Shown in pieces: positions 1-8,680 of a DNA stretch of 64,000 bases (positions are counted from its first letter, which is position 1; every line of letters starts with the position of its first letter). Below the pieces are notes generated by a model. It did no database searches. It was not told the DNA's origin and saw only the letters and a program-made list of their open reading frames with translations. This DNA is from Paramixta manurensis. GTDB lineage: Bacteria > Pseudomonadota > Gammaproteobacteria > Enterobacterales > Enterobacteriaceae. The DNA is taken from positions 1,302,001-1,366,000 of the forward strand of contig NZ_CP054212.1 of the NCBI RefSeq assembly GCF_013285385.1, written 5' to 3'. The position numbers were made by a program, and so were the translations under genes.

Positions 1-545
1 CGCAAGCATCCGCCGCCGTAGCGGTAAAGAAAGAGGCATATCGTTGGAAAGCGCAAACTGTGCCGGTGGAGGCGCCCGCGCCGGTTGCCACGCCTAAAGC
101 GCTACGCTCGGCGTTAGAACATGAAAAGACGCCGGAACTGGCAGCGAGATTGCAGGAAGAAGCCCAGCAACGTGATAGTTGGGCGGCAGAGGTGGCAAGT
201 TTAACCCTGCCGAAACTGGTGCAACAGTTGGCGCTTAATGCCTGGAAAGAGCAAACTGAGCAGGGTGTCTGCCTTCATTTGCGCTCCACCCAGCGCCATC
301 TGAACTCCGCATCGGCGCAACAGGTGCTGGCAGAAGCGCTAAGCGCCGCGGCTGCGCAGAAGGTTGAACTCACTATCATTGAAGATGATAATCCGGCGGT
401 GTTAACGCCGCTGGAGTGGCGGCAAAAAATTTATGAAGAGAAACTGGCGCAGGCGCGTCAGTCGATAATTGCGGATACGCATATTCAGACTCTACGTCGG
501 TTTTTTGACGCCGATGTAGATGAAGAGAGTATTCGCCCCGTTTGA
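1..545 (+). CDS. dnaX: DNA polymerase III subunit tau, C-terminal part (partial)
   Basis: The reading frame is open from base 3 to the TGA at 543-545, giving the last ~180 residues; the start lies outside the window. The segment AYRWKA followed by a Pro/Ala-rich linker and the C-terminal region matches the E. coli tau C-terminus (domains IV-V), which binds DnaB helicase and the polymerase alpha subunit at the replication fork. The gamma/tau frameshift site would lie upstream of the window. ybaB and recR follow, the usual dnaX-ybaB-recR order, with a 54-bp gap to ybaB. Identification rests on sequence recall plus synteny. Confidence 0.93.
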   Translation, partial: QASAAVAVKKEAYRWKAQTVPVEAPAPVATPKALRSALEHEKTPELAARLQEEAQQRDSWAAEVASLTLPKLVQQLALNAWKEQTEQGVCLHLRSTQRHLNSASAQQVLAEALSAAAAQKVELTIIEDDNPAVLTPLEWRQKIYEEKLAQARQSIIADTHIQTLRRFFDADVDEESIRPV

Positions 546-599
546 AACGCCGCATAAGCGTATTGTATGTTTACGCGGCCTGAGCTGAGAGAGAAAACT

Positions 600-929
600 A
601 TGTTTGGTAAAGGCGGTTTGGGCAACTTGATGAAACAAGCCCAGCAAATGCAGGACAAAATGGCCCAGGTGCAGGAAGAAATCGCCGCTCTGGAAGTGAC
701 CGGCGAATCTGGCGCTGGCCTGGTAAAAGTCACCATCAATGGCGCGCACAATTGCCGTCGCGTAGAAATCGATCCCAGTCTGCTGGAAGACGATAAAGAT
801 ATGCTGGAAGACTTGGTTGCCGCCGCATTTAACGATGCTGCGCGTCGTATTGGCGAAACGCAAAAAGAGAAAATGGCAGCGGTTTCCTCCGGTATGCAAT
901 TGCCGCCGGGCTTTAAGATGCCGTTCTGA
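600..929 (+). CDS. ybaB: YbaB/EbfC family nucleoid-associated protein
   Basis: This 109-aa protein starts MFGKGGLGNLMKQAQQMQ and ends PGFKMPF, like E. coli YbaB (109 aa), a small dimeric DNA-binding protein of the nucleoid. An upstream in-frame ATG at 567 exists, but the start at 600 follows a purine-rich stretch (GAGAGAAAA) and matches the family length. The stop TGA overlaps the recR start (ATGA at 929), so translation of ybaB and recR is probably coupled. Confidence 0.95.
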   Translation: MFGKGGLGNLMKQAQQMQDKMAQVQEEIAALEVTGESGAGLVKVTINGAHNCRRVEIDPSLLEDDKDMLEDLVAAAFNDAARRIGETQKEKMAAVSSGMQLPPGFKMPF

Positions 930-1534
930 TGCAAACCAGCCCACTCCTTGAAGCGTTAATGGAGTCGCTGCGCTGTTTACCCGGCGTCGGGCCAAAATCG
1001 GCGCAGCGTATGGCGTTTCAGCTCCTGCAACGCGATCGCAGCGGCGGTATGCGCCTTGCCCAGGCGTTAACGCGCGCGATGTCGGAAATTGGTCACTGTG
1101 CTGATTGCCGGACATTTACCGAGCAGGAGATCTGCACTATTTGCGCCAATTCGCGTCGGCAACAAAATGGGCAGATCTGCGTGGTGGAGAGCCCGGCGGA
1201 TATCCATGCTATTGAGCAAACCGGTCAGTTTGCCGGGCGCTACTTTGTGTTAATGGGGCATCTCTCGCCGTTGGACGGTATCGGTCCGCAGGATATTGGT
1301 CTTGACCGCCTGGAACAGCGTCTTGAAAGTGAATCTATTCAAGAAGTGATCCTGGCCACTAATCCGACGGTGGAAGGTGAAGCCACGGCTAACTATATTG
1401 CTGAACTGTGTGGGCAATATGGCGTTGAAGCCAGCCGTATCGCACATGGCGTGCCGGTGGGCGGTGAGCTGGAAATGGTTGATGGCACCACATTGTCCCA
1501 TTCGCTGGCGGGACGTCATAAGATTAAATTCTGA
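929..1534 (+). CDS. recR: Recombination mediator protein RecR
   Basis: 201 aa, the same length as E. coli RecR, which acts with RecF and RecO to load RecA onto gapped DNA. Visible features are an N-terminal helix-hairpin-helix region (CLPGVGPKSAQRMAFQLL), a four-cysteine zinc finger (CADCRTFTEQEICTICAN) near residues 57-74, and a Toprim domain beginning at VVESPADI. The start overlaps the ybaB stop. A strong hairpin follows the gene at 1543-1562. Confidence 0.96.
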   Translation: MQTSPLLEALMESLRCLPGVGPKSAQRMAFQLLQRDRSGGMRLAQALTRAMSEIGHCADCRTFTEQEICTICANSRRQQNGQICVVESPADIHAIEQTGQFAGRYFVLMGHLSPLDGIGPQDIGLDRLEQRLESESIQEVILATNPTVEGEATANYIAELCGQYGVEASRIAHGVPVGGELEMVDGTTLSHSLAGRHKIKF

Positions 1535-1542
1535 ACAATCGT

Positions 1543-1562
1543 CGGCACGGTGCGCCGTGCCG
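1543..1562 (+). terminator. Hairpin between recR and htpG (no clear U-run)
   Basis: CGGCACGG (1543-1550), a 4-base loop and CCGTGCCG (1555-1562) form a perfect 8-bp stem just after recR. No T-tract follows; instead the htpG heat-shock -35 box starts two bases later. It may stabilise the upstream mRNA end or attenuate read-through rather than act as a classical terminator. Confidence 0.5.
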
Positions 1563-1563
1563 G

Positions 1564-1591
1564 CTTGAAAAGCGCTTTTCCATCCCCATCT
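1564..1591 (+). promoter_or_regulatory. Sigma-32 (heat-shock) promoter of htpG
   Basis: CTTGAAA at 1564-1570, a 13-bp spacer and CCCCATCT at 1584-1591 match the RpoH consensus (CTTGAAA, N11-16, CCCCATNT). It lies ~40 bp upstream of the htpG start, as expected for this heat-shock gene. Confidence 0.85.
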
Positions 1592-1632
1592 TTTCCTCAA
1601 CGTTCGTTAAACCTGCTTCAGTTGAGGTATCA

Positions 1633-3507
1633 ATGACCATGAAAGGACAAGAGACGCGTGGTTTCCAGTCAGAAGTAAAACAGCTTCTGCATCTGATGAT
1701 CCATTCCCTCTATTCAAACAAAGAGATCTTCCTGCGCGAGTTGATTTCCAACTCTTCCGATGCGGCAGACAAGCTGCGTTTTCGTGCGCTCTCAACGCCT
1801 GACCTCTATGAGGGCGATGGCGAACTGCGTGTACGGGTCGCAGTTGATAAGGAAAGTCGGACTCTACGGCTCAGTGATAACGGCATTGGTATGCGCCGCG
1901 ATGAAGTGATTGAAAACTTGGGGACTATCGCTAAATCTGGCACCAAAGCCTTCCTTGAATCGATGGGGTCCGATCAGGCGAAAGATAGCCAATTAATTGG
2001 TCAGTTCGGCGTTGGTTTCTACTCTGCGTTTATCGTTGCCGATAAAGTCACGGTACGTACCCGTGCCGCCGGCGCTGCAGCGGATGAAGGGGTGTTCTGG
2101 GAATCGGCTGGCGAAGGCGAATATACCCTTGCCGACATCAATAAAGCCGATCGCGGAACCGAAATTACACTTCACCTGCGCGAAGGCGAAGATGAGTTCC
2201 TGGATGCCTGGCGGGTGCGTAGCATCATTAGTAAATATTCCGACCATATTGCGCTGCCGGTTGAAATTGAAACCCATGATGAAGAGAACGACACCACCTC
2301 GTGGGAAAAAATCAATAAAGCGCAGGCGCTGTGGACGCGTAATAAGGCGGAGATCAGCGACGAAGAGTACCAAGAGTTTTATAAACATATCGCCCATGAT
2401 TTTACCGATCCTGCCGCCTGGAGCCACAACCGCGTAGAAGGTAAACAAGAGTACACCAGCCTGCTTTATATCCCGGCGCAAGCGCCGTGGGATATGTGGA
2501 ACCGCGATCATAAACACGGTTTGAAACTGTATGTCCAGCGTGTGTTTATTATGGATGACGCCGAGCAGTTCATGCCGAACTATCTGCGTTTTGTGCGCGG
2601 GCTGATCGATTCCAATGACTTACCGCTGAATGTCTCGCGTGAAATTTTGCAGGATAGCCGGATAACGCAAAGCTTGCGCGGCGCTCTGACTAAACGTGCG
2701 TTGCAGATGCTGGAAAAACTGGCAAAAGATGACGCGGAAAAATATCAGCAATTCTGGCAACAATTCGGCTTGGTATTGAAAGAAGGCCCGGCAGAAGATA
2801 CCACTAACCAGCAAACCATCGCTAAACTGCTTCGCTTCGCCTCAACCAGTAGCGAAGGGGCCACGCAAACCGTCTCGCTGGACGATTACGTTAGCCGCAT
2901 GGTTGAAGGTCAGGAAAAGATCTACTACATCACTGCTGACAGCTACGCGGCGGCGAAAAGCAGCCCGCATCTGGAACTGTTCCGTAAGAAAGGCATTGAA
3001 GTCCTGCTGCTGTCCGATCGGATCGATGAGTGGATGATGAGCTATCTGACCGAGTTTGATGGCAAAACTTTCCAGTCGGTCAGCAAAGCGGATGAGTCGC
3101 TAAGTAAACTGGCGGACGAAGAGAGCGACGAGCAGAAAGAAGCGCAGAAAGCGCTGGAACCGTTTGTTGAGCGGGTGAAAACGCTACTGGGCGAGCGGGT
3201 GAAAGAGGTGCGTCTGACGCAACGTTTAACCGATACGCCAGCTATCGTCACCACCGATGCTAATGAAATGAGCACGCAGATGGCGAAACTGTTTGCCGCC
3301 GCAGGCCAAACGGTGCCGGAAGTGAAATATATTTTTGAAATCAACCCGGAACATGCTTTGGTAAAACGCGCCGCCGATACGCAAGATGATGCGCGCTTTG
3401 CTGAATGGATGGAACTGTTGTTTGATCAGGCGTTGTTCGCGGAACGCGGTACGCTGGAAGATCCCAACCAGTTTATCCGCCGGATGAATCAACTATTACT
3501 GGCGTAA
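1633..3507 (+). CDS. htpG: Molecular chaperone HtpG (Hsp90)
   Basis: 624 aa, near identical along its whole length to E. coli HtpG, the cytosolic Hsp90 ATPase chaperone. The N-terminal GHKL ATPase domain shows SNSSDAADKLR, DNGIGM and GQFGVGFYSAF; the middle domain includes NVSREILQDS; the C-terminal dimerisation domain ends FIRRMNQLLLA. ATG at 1633 (MTMKGQ) is placed well after GAGG; the E. coli protein begins at the second ATG (1639), so the true start could be either. A heat-shock promoter lies upstream and a terminator downstream. Confidence 0.97.
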   Translation: MTMKGQETRGFQSEVKQLLHLMIHSLYSNKEIFLRELISNSSDAADKLRFRALSTPDLYEGDGELRVRVAVDKESRTLRLSDNGIGMRRDEVIENLGTIAKSGTKAFLESMGSDQAKDSQLIGQFGVGFYSAFIVADKVTVRTRAAGAAADEGVFWESAGEGEYTLADINKADRGTEITLHLREGEDEFLDAWRVRSIISKYSDHIALPVEIETHDEENDTTSWEKINKAQALWTRNKAEISDEEYQEFYKHIAHDFTDPAAWSHNRVEGKQEYTSLLYIPAQAPWDMWNRDHKHGLKLYVQRVFIMDDAEQFMPNYLRFVRGLIDSNDLPLNVSREILQDSRITQSLRGALTKRALQMLEKLAKDDAEKYQQFWQQFGLVLKEGPAEDTTNQQTIAKLLRFASTSSEGATQTVSLDDYVSRMVEGQEKIYYITADSYAAAKSSPHLELFRKKGIEVLLLSDRIDEWMMSYLTEFDGKTFQSVSKADESLSKLADEESDEQKEAQKALEPFVERVKTLLGERVKEVRLTQRLTDTPAIVTTDANEMSTQMAKLFAAAGQTVPEVKYIFEINPEHALVKRAADTQDDARFAEWMELLFDQALFAERGTLEDPNQFIRRMNQLLLA

Positions 3508-3521
3508 ACGTCAGATAAAAT

Positions 3522-3549
3522 CCGGGTGGCGTAAGTCACCCGTTTTTTT
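3522..3549 (+). terminator. Rho-independent terminator of htpG
   Basis: CGGGTG and CACCCG arms (3523-3528 and 3537-3542) enclose an 8-base loop and are followed by a run of seven Ts. It lies ~15 bp after the htpG stop. Confidence 0.85.
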
Positions 3550-3758
3550 ACCTGCTTCCCATTGACCGAATCAAGCGAAACCACGAAAAACGGTCACTCA
3601 ATGCCCGCTATGACGCCGTAAAACAAGGCCCGGTTTCTTACCAATCGGTGACCTGATTCACATATCCTCCGCCATTTTCGCTTTTTTTTATCACCGCGAT
3701 GTTCCCCGCCGCCAGGGCATTGCACACTGTCTGCCGGTTAACAGGGCCGGAGGCCAGC

Positions 3759-5168
3759 ATGCAAAATCAGGTGGTAATCGTTCTCGATTGTGGGGCGACC
3801 AATATTCGGGCCATTGCGCTGGATCCACTGGGGCGCGTGGTAGCAAAGGCCAGCGAGGAAAATTTTACCGTCAGTCCGGCGGCGCATAGCGACTGGCATC
3901 ACTGGCCGGTTACCGAGATTATTGACCGCCTGGCTTCTTGTTGCCGAACCGTGATAAAAGCGCTTGGGGCATCAGGCGATGTGCGTATCCGGGCGGTGAC
4001 CATTACCAGTTTTGGCGTTGACGGTACGCTGGTTGATCCCGCTGGCGAAATCCTTTATCCGGTGATCAGTTGGAAATGTCCACGCACCTGGGCGGTGATG
4101 GAAAATATCGACAAATATTTGCCGGTTTCCGCCTTGAAACGGATTTCCGGCGTCGGGCAATACAGTTTTAACACGTTGTATAAACTGATTTGGCTACGCG
4201 AAAATCATCCTGAATTAATGCGCAACGCGCATGCATGGTTATTTATGTCCTCCCTTATCGCCTGGCATTTAACCGGCGAAATGCGAACCGACCGCACCAT
4301 GGCCGGTACCAGTCAATTATTAGAAATTAGCAGCGGTGAATTCAGCGATGAAATCCTGCGCGCGACAGGCATCAGCAAAGCGTTATTTCCGCCGATGATC
4401 GATCCTGGAGAAAGTATTGGCGAAGTACAGGCCGCGGTGGCCGCCCGTTTTGGTTTACCGCCCGGTACCCCAGTGATTTCTACCGGTCATGATACGCAAT
4501 TCGCTCTGCTGGGGTCGGGGGCCGAGCCCGGCCAGCCGGTTCTCTCTTCCGGGACGTGGGAGATTTTAATGGTGCGTAGCCGCAGTATTGATACCGAGGC
4601 ATTGTTGCTGGATGAGCGGGTAACCTGCGAGTTAGATAGTTATCAAGGCTACTATAATCCCGGCGCGCAATATCTTGCCTCCGGCGTGCTGGAGTGGATC
4701 CGCAAGCTGTACTGGCCAGATGTCGCCGCGCCGGAAGCGTATGCGTTGATGAAACGGGAAGCCGCCGCGATCCCGCCGGGGAGTGAAGGGGTGACCATGC
4801 GTTGCGATTTACTGGGCGATGCGCACGCCGGATGGCAGGGCGTGACGTTATCGACGCGACGCGGGCATTTTTACCGTGCTGCAATGGAAGCGCTGGCGCA
4901 GCGGCTTAAACAGCATCTCACCCTGCTGGAAAAGATCGGCCGCTTCAATACTGAGGTATTAACGCTGGTGGGCGGCGGCAGTAATAATGAGGTTTGGAAC
5001 CAGATAAAAGCCGATACCATCGGGCATCCGGTACGGATATTATCCGAAGCGGAAACCACCGTGCTTGGCGCGGCGATGTTCGCCTGGGCTGGCTGCGGCT
5101 ATTACGTGAATGTGGAAGAGGCGCGGGCGCGCGTTAACTTCGACTATCGCGTATTTATACCGCAGTAA
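3759..5168 (+). CDS. fucK: L-fuculokinase (FGGY carbohydrate kinase)
   Basis: 469 aa, closely resembling E. coli FucK (472 aa) throughout: N-terminal VIVLDCGATNIRAIA phosphate-binding motif, FGVDGTLVD, YPVISWKCPRTW, SSGTWEILMVRS and the C-terminal LTLVGGGSNNEVWNQIKA segment. FucK phosphorylates L-fuculose with ATP to L-fuculose-1-phosphate. The ATG at 3759 follows GGAGG with good spacing; the upstream ATG at 3699 has no such support. The gene is convergent with a FucR-like regulator and shares the locus with a FucA-like aldolase, but no isomerase or permease gene is present here. Activity on a related ketose cannot be excluded. Confidence 0.88.
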   Translation: MQNQVVIVLDCGATNIRAIALDPLGRVVAKASEENFTVSPAAHSDWHHWPVTEIIDRLASCCRTVIKALGASGDVRIRAVTITSFGVDGTLVDPAGEILYPVISWKCPRTWAVMENIDKYLPVSALKRISGVGQYSFNTLYKLIWLRENHPELMRNAHAWLFMSSLIAWHLTGEMRTDRTMAGTSQLLEISSGEFSDEILRATGISKALFPPMIDPGESIGEVQAAVAARFGLPPGTPVISTGHDTQFALLGSGAEPGQPVLSSGTWEILMVRSRSIDTEALLLDERVTCELDSYQGYYNPGAQYLASGVLEWIRKLYWPDVAAPEAYALMKREAAAIPPGSEGVTMRCDLLGDAHAGWQGVTLSTRRGHFYRAAMEALAQRLKQHLTLLEKIGRFNTEVLTLVGGGSNNEVWNQIKADTIGHPVRILSEAETTVLGAAMFAWAGCGYYVNVEEARARVNFDYRVFIPQ

Positions 5169-5182
5169 GAGGCCGCGAAGCA

Positions 5183-5884
5183 TTAGCCTTTAATCACGGT
5201 GGTCACGGCATCAATATGGCCGAGCGTCACCACGCTTTTACGGCCCATTTTACTTTTATCGATCAATAACAGAGATTGCGCTGCCCGCTTGAGCATCAAC
5301 TGTTTAAGCGGTGCGTTATGCCCGCCGCTGTCCCAAATATTTCCTTCGTTATCAATACCATCGCAAGAAAAGATAAACAGGTCGAGATCGAGATCTTTTA
5401 GCAGTGCCAGCGGTAAATCGTGACGGTAACTGGCGGATTTTCTGTCGAGCCAGCCGCCGCAGCAAATCAACGTAATACGCGTTTTCTTTTCCACTTCGTA
5501 GCAGATGCGAAAACTGTTGGTCACCACCGTCATTTCACTATTCGGTAGCCGTTTAGCGAGATGCCAACAGGTGGAGCTGGCATCCAGCGCTAACGTCATA
5601 CCCGGCGACAGCCAGGCAAGCGCCTGCTCAACCAATTCTCTTTTTCGTTGCGTATGGCTTTTGGAGCGATCGCTAAAAGCGGTGGCGGCCTCGGTCACAT
5701 CGCGCTGAATAAGGGTCGCTTTACCGTGTTGCCTTAACAGTTTGCCTTGAGCCTGTAGTTGACGTAAATCCCGGCGCAGGGTCTCTTTACTGACCTGAAA
5801 TTGTTTCGCCAAATCGGCGACGGAACCGGCTTCCTGCTCTTCCAGCAACGCCAAAATCTGCCGCATTCTCTCGTTTTTCATCAT
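5183..5884 (-). CDS. fucR: DeoR-family regulator, FucR-like
   Basis: 233 aa. The N-terminal DeoR winged helix-turn-helix (VADLAKQFQVSKETLRRDLRQL, residues ~18-40) precedes a sugar-phosphate-sensing DeoRC domain with LALDASSTCWHLAKRLP and AAQSLLLIDKSKMGR, both also present in E. coli FucR, the fuculose-1-phosphate-responsive activator of the fuc genes. It is transcribed divergently from the fucA-like gene, so the 257-bp gap between them probably holds its operator, and it ends 14 bp from the convergent fucK. Confidence 0.8.
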   Translation of the reverse strand: MMKNERMRQILALLEEQEAGSVADLAKQFQVSKETLRRDLRQLQAQGKLLRQHGKATLIQRDVTEAATAFSDRSKSHTQRKRELVEQALAWLSPGMTLALDASSTCWHLAKRLPNSEMTVVTNSFRICYEVEKKTRITLICCGGWLDRKSASYRHDLPLALLKDLDLDLFIFSCDGIDNEGNIWDSGGHNAPLKQLMLKRAAQSLLLIDKSKMGRKSVVTLGHIDAVTTVIKG

Positions 5885-6141
5885 GGTTACCCGGAGCCGA
5901 TTGTTGTCTTTTTCATCTTAATCGCCTTTATCAGGCGGAACAATTAGCACGCGATGACCGTTTACTGGCAGCGCGCGGCAAACGGGCGCGCAGGCGGCAT
6001 GATCTGCACAACAAAAAGCAGGGAGAACCGGCTGCTTCTATGACGTTGTTCACACTTTTTTTCTTCAAATCGCCGTCAGCCAACCGGCTCGGGGACAATT
6101 TTGCCATTGCATTTGTAATCATCGCGGCTGTGGAGAACACC
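5885..6141. other. Divergent fucR/fucA intergenic region
   Basis: This 257-bp gap must carry the promoters of both divergent genes. The + strand keeps a frame open through most of it and into fucA; its Arg-rich conceptual peptide is unlike any family I recognise, and the FucA homologue aligns only from the ATG at 6142. No clear operator palindrome was found by eye. Confidence 0.4.
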
Positions 6142-6783
6142 ATGAACAGAAGAGAAATTTCGCGTCAAATTATTGATACCTGCCGGCAAATGAACCAAAT
6201 GGGGCTCAACCAAGGCACCTCCGGCAACATTAGCGTTCGTTTCGATGAGGGAATGCTGATTACGCCAACCAGCGTACCGTACGAAAAGTTGCGTGAAGAA
6301 GACATTGTATATGTTGACGCGCAAGGGCAGCACGAAGCAGGGAAAAAGCCCTCCAGCGAGTGGCGCTTCCATTTAGCCATTCTGCAGGCCAAACCGAATG
6401 AGAACGTGGTGCTACACAATCATGCGCCTAACGCGACGGCGGTCGCGATCCTTAATCGTGAGATCCCGGCCATTCACTACATGGTTGCGGCGGCGGGGCG
6501 CGATGTGATTCCTTGCGCGCCCTATGCCACCTTTGGCACCCAGGCTTTATCGGATTATGCCGTGGGGGCGCTGCGAGGGTGCAAGGCAACGCTGCTACAG
6601 CATCACGGCATGATTGCCTGCGGAAAAACGTTAGAAAAAGCGCTATGGCTGGCGCAGGAAGTGGAAGTGCTTGCCCGACTCTATTTAGCCATTTTGCCGA
6701 TCGCTAACCCGGCACCGGTGCTGTCTAAAGCGCAAATCGATGAGGTCTTAAGCCTGTTTAACGGCTACGGGCTGGTGGATTAA
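6142..6783 (+). CDS. fucA: L-fuculose-1-phosphate aldolase (class II)
   Basis: 213 aa against 215 for E. coli FucA, which cleaves fuculose-1-phosphate to DHAP and L-lactaldehyde using Zn2+. The conserved residues are visible: SSEWRFH with the catalytic Glu (position 73 in E. coli), VLHNHAPN with two zinc His, QHHGMIACG with the third zinc His, and a C-terminal YGL. The ATG at 6142 follows GGAG and begins MNRREISRQIIDTC like the E. coli protein; the longer frame from 6040 is not supported. It is separated from adk by a 112-bp gap. Confidence 0.88.
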   Translation: MNRREISRQIIDTCRQMNQMGLNQGTSGNISVRFDEGMLITPTSVPYEKLREEDIVYVDAQGQHEAGKKPSSEWRFHLAILQAKPNENVVLHNHAPNATAVAILNREIPAIHYMVAAAGRDVIPCAPYATFGTQALSDYAVGALRGCKATLLQHHGMIACGKTLEKALWLAQEVEVLARLYLAILPIANPAPVLSKAQIDEVLSLFNGYGLVD

Positions 6784-6895
6784 CGCCACTTTCACTGCCC
6801 CGGATAGCGCCGGTTTTCTTGTGGATGGCGGGCCATAATGGTATGTTCTTGGCCTTCTAAGATAGATCAATGCGATTCGCAAGGGGATTTACGCA

Positions 6896-7540
6896 ATGCG
6901 TATTATTCTGCTCGGCGCACCGGGCGCAGGCAAGGGGACTCAGGCTCAGTTTATTATGGAGAAATACGGTATTCCGCAAATCTCCACCGGCGATATGCTG
7001 CGCGCAGCGGTAAAGGCTGGTTCAGAGCTGGGTAAAAAAGCCAAAGAGATTATGGATGCAGGCAAACTGGTAACCGACGAACTGGTTATTGCTCTGGTAA
7101 AAGAGCGCATTGCGCAAGATGATTGCCGCAATGGTTTCTTACTGGATGGTTTCCCGCGTACTATCCCGCAAGCAGACGCGATGAAAGAAGCCGGCATCAA
7201 GGTTGATTACGTGCTGGAATTCGCCGTACCTGATGAACTGATCGTTGAACGTATCGTTGGCCGCCGCGTACATGCGCCGTCAGGCCGCGTCTATCATGTG
7301 ACCTTTAATCCGCCGAAAGTGGAAGGCAAAGATGATGTTACCGGCGAGGAGCTGACCACCCGTAAAGACGATCAGGAAGAAACCGTGCGTAAGCGCCTGG
7401 TGGAATACCATCAGATGACCGCGCCGCTGATTGCCTATTACAGCAAAGAAGCCGCTGCCGGTAATACCGCTTATCATAAAATTGACGGTACGCGTAAAGT
7501 GCCTGACGTTAGCGCCGAACTGGCGAAAATCCTCGGTTAA
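6896..7540 (+). CDS. adk: Adenylate kinase
   Basis: 214 aa, identical in length and almost in sequence to E. coli Adk, which interconverts ATP + AMP and 2 ADP. P-loop GAPGAGKGT (residues 7-15), the AMP-binding region LLDGFPRTIPQA and the zinc-free LID (VGRRVHAPSGRVYH) are visible. hemH follows on the same strand, with a hairpin between them. Confidence 0.98.
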   Translation: MRIILLGAPGAGKGTQAQFIMEKYGIPQISTGDMLRAAVKAGSELGKKAKEIMDAGKLVTDELVIALVKERIAQDDCRNGFLLDGFPRTIPQADAMKEAGIKVDYVLEFAVPDELIVERIVGRRVHAPSGRVYHVTFNPPKVEGKDDVTGEELTTRKDDQEETVRKRLVEYHQMTAPLIAYYSKEAAAGNTAYHKIDGTRKVPDVSAELAKILG

Positions 7541-7548
7541 TCTTGACT

Positions 7549-7578
7549 GGGGCCGCCGACACAACGGGTGGCCCCTTT
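7549..7578 (+). terminator. Hairpin after adk
   Basis: GGGGCC (7549-7554) and GGCCCC (7570-7575) form a stem with a 15-base loop, followed by only three Ts. It may be a weak terminator or an mRNA 3'-end stabiliser between adk and hemH. Confidence 0.5.
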
Positions 7579-7662
7579 CGCAGCAATTGCTTTTCCCGCC
7601 GCTGTTTTCAACTAGAATAGTTCTCGTTTCTACTCCCTTTCATGCCATAACAAGGAATAACG

Positions 7663-8622
7663 ATGAGGCAAGATAAACCCGGCGTTTTGTTGGTTAATTT
7701 AGGCACGCCCGATGCGCCAACGACGCCTGCCGTTAAGCGCTATCTTAAACAGTTTTTGAGCGATCCTCGGGTGGTTGATACGCCGCGCTGGCTATGGTGG
7801 GCGATTTTAAACGGCGCTATTTTGCCCATCCGTTCGCCGCGGGTAGCGAAGCTGTACGCTTCGGTGTGGATGCCAGAAGGCTCACCGTTGATGGTGTATA
7901 GCAAACGTCAGCGTGATGCGCTGGCAGCCCGGCTAGATATGCCGGTCGCGCTGGGAATGAGTTATGGTAACCCGTCGCTAAAAAGCGCGCTGGATAGCCT
8001 GATGCAACAGGGGATAACGCGTCTGATCGTGTTGCCTCTCTATCCGCAGTTTTCTTGTTCAACTGTGGCCGCAGTATGGGATGGGATAACGCAGGTTTTT
8101 GCCGGCTATCGCAGCCTGCCTGATGTGAGCTTTATTCGTGATTACGCCGAACATCCGGCCTATATTGCGGCCTTACGCGCCTCGGTTGAGCGCTCTTTTG
8201 CTCAGCACGGCAAACCAGACCTGCTGGTGATGTCTTATCACGGTATTCCGCAACGTTTCGCTGACGAGGGCGATGACTATCCACAGCGTTGTCGCGATAC
8301 TACCGCTGCGTTGACCGCCGCATTGGGGTTGGGTGAAGGGGAAATGATGATGACTTTCCAGTCGCGCTTTGGTCGTGAGCCTTGGCTGACGCCCTATACC
8401 GATGAAACTATGCGTGGGCTACCGGCAAAAGGCGTGAAGCATATTCAAATCATGAGTCCTGGTTTTTCCGCCGACTGTCTGGAGACACTGGAAGAGATCA
8501 GCGAACAGAACCGCGAGTTTTTCATTCATGCTGGCGGGACGAAGTTTGAATATATCCCGGCGCTGAATGAAGATGAGGCGCACATCGCCATGATGGCAGA
8601 GTTGGTCAACGCGCAGCGCTGA
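7663..8622 (+). CDS. hemH: Ferrochelatase
   Basis: 319 aa (E. coli 320). Ferrochelatase inserts Fe2+ into protoporphyrin IX, the last step of haem synthesis. The N-terminal GVLLVNLGTPDAP, the LPLYPQFSCSTVAAVWD segment and the MSYHGIPQRF motif with the metal-site His are family hallmarks. The ATG at 7663 follows an AAGGAAT ribosome-binding site. Confidence 0.97.
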   Translation: MRQDKPGVLLVNLGTPDAPTTPAVKRYLKQFLSDPRVVDTPRWLWWAILNGAILPIRSPRVAKLYASVWMPEGSPLMVYSKRQRDALAARLDMPVALGMSYGNPSLKSALDSLMQQGITRLIVLPLYPQFSCSTVAAVWDGITQVFAGYRSLPDVSFIRDYAEHPAYIAALRASVERSFAQHGKPDLLVMSYHGIPQRFADEGDDYPQRCRDTTAALTAALGLGEGEMMMTFQSRFGREPWLTPYTDETMRGLPAKGVKHIQIMSPGFSADCLETLEEISEQNREFFIHAGGTKFEYIPALNEDEAHIAMMAELVNAQR

Positions 8623-8680
8623 TAGCGTGGCGGAGAGTATGCTATTATTCTCCGCCTGTTTCCTTGCAGACTATCCAATC

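Noticed and set aside
5931..6141. Open frame running into fucA with an Arg-rich conceptual peptide
   Set aside because: FucA homology begins at the ATG at 6142, which has its own ribosome-binding site; no family was recognised upstream.
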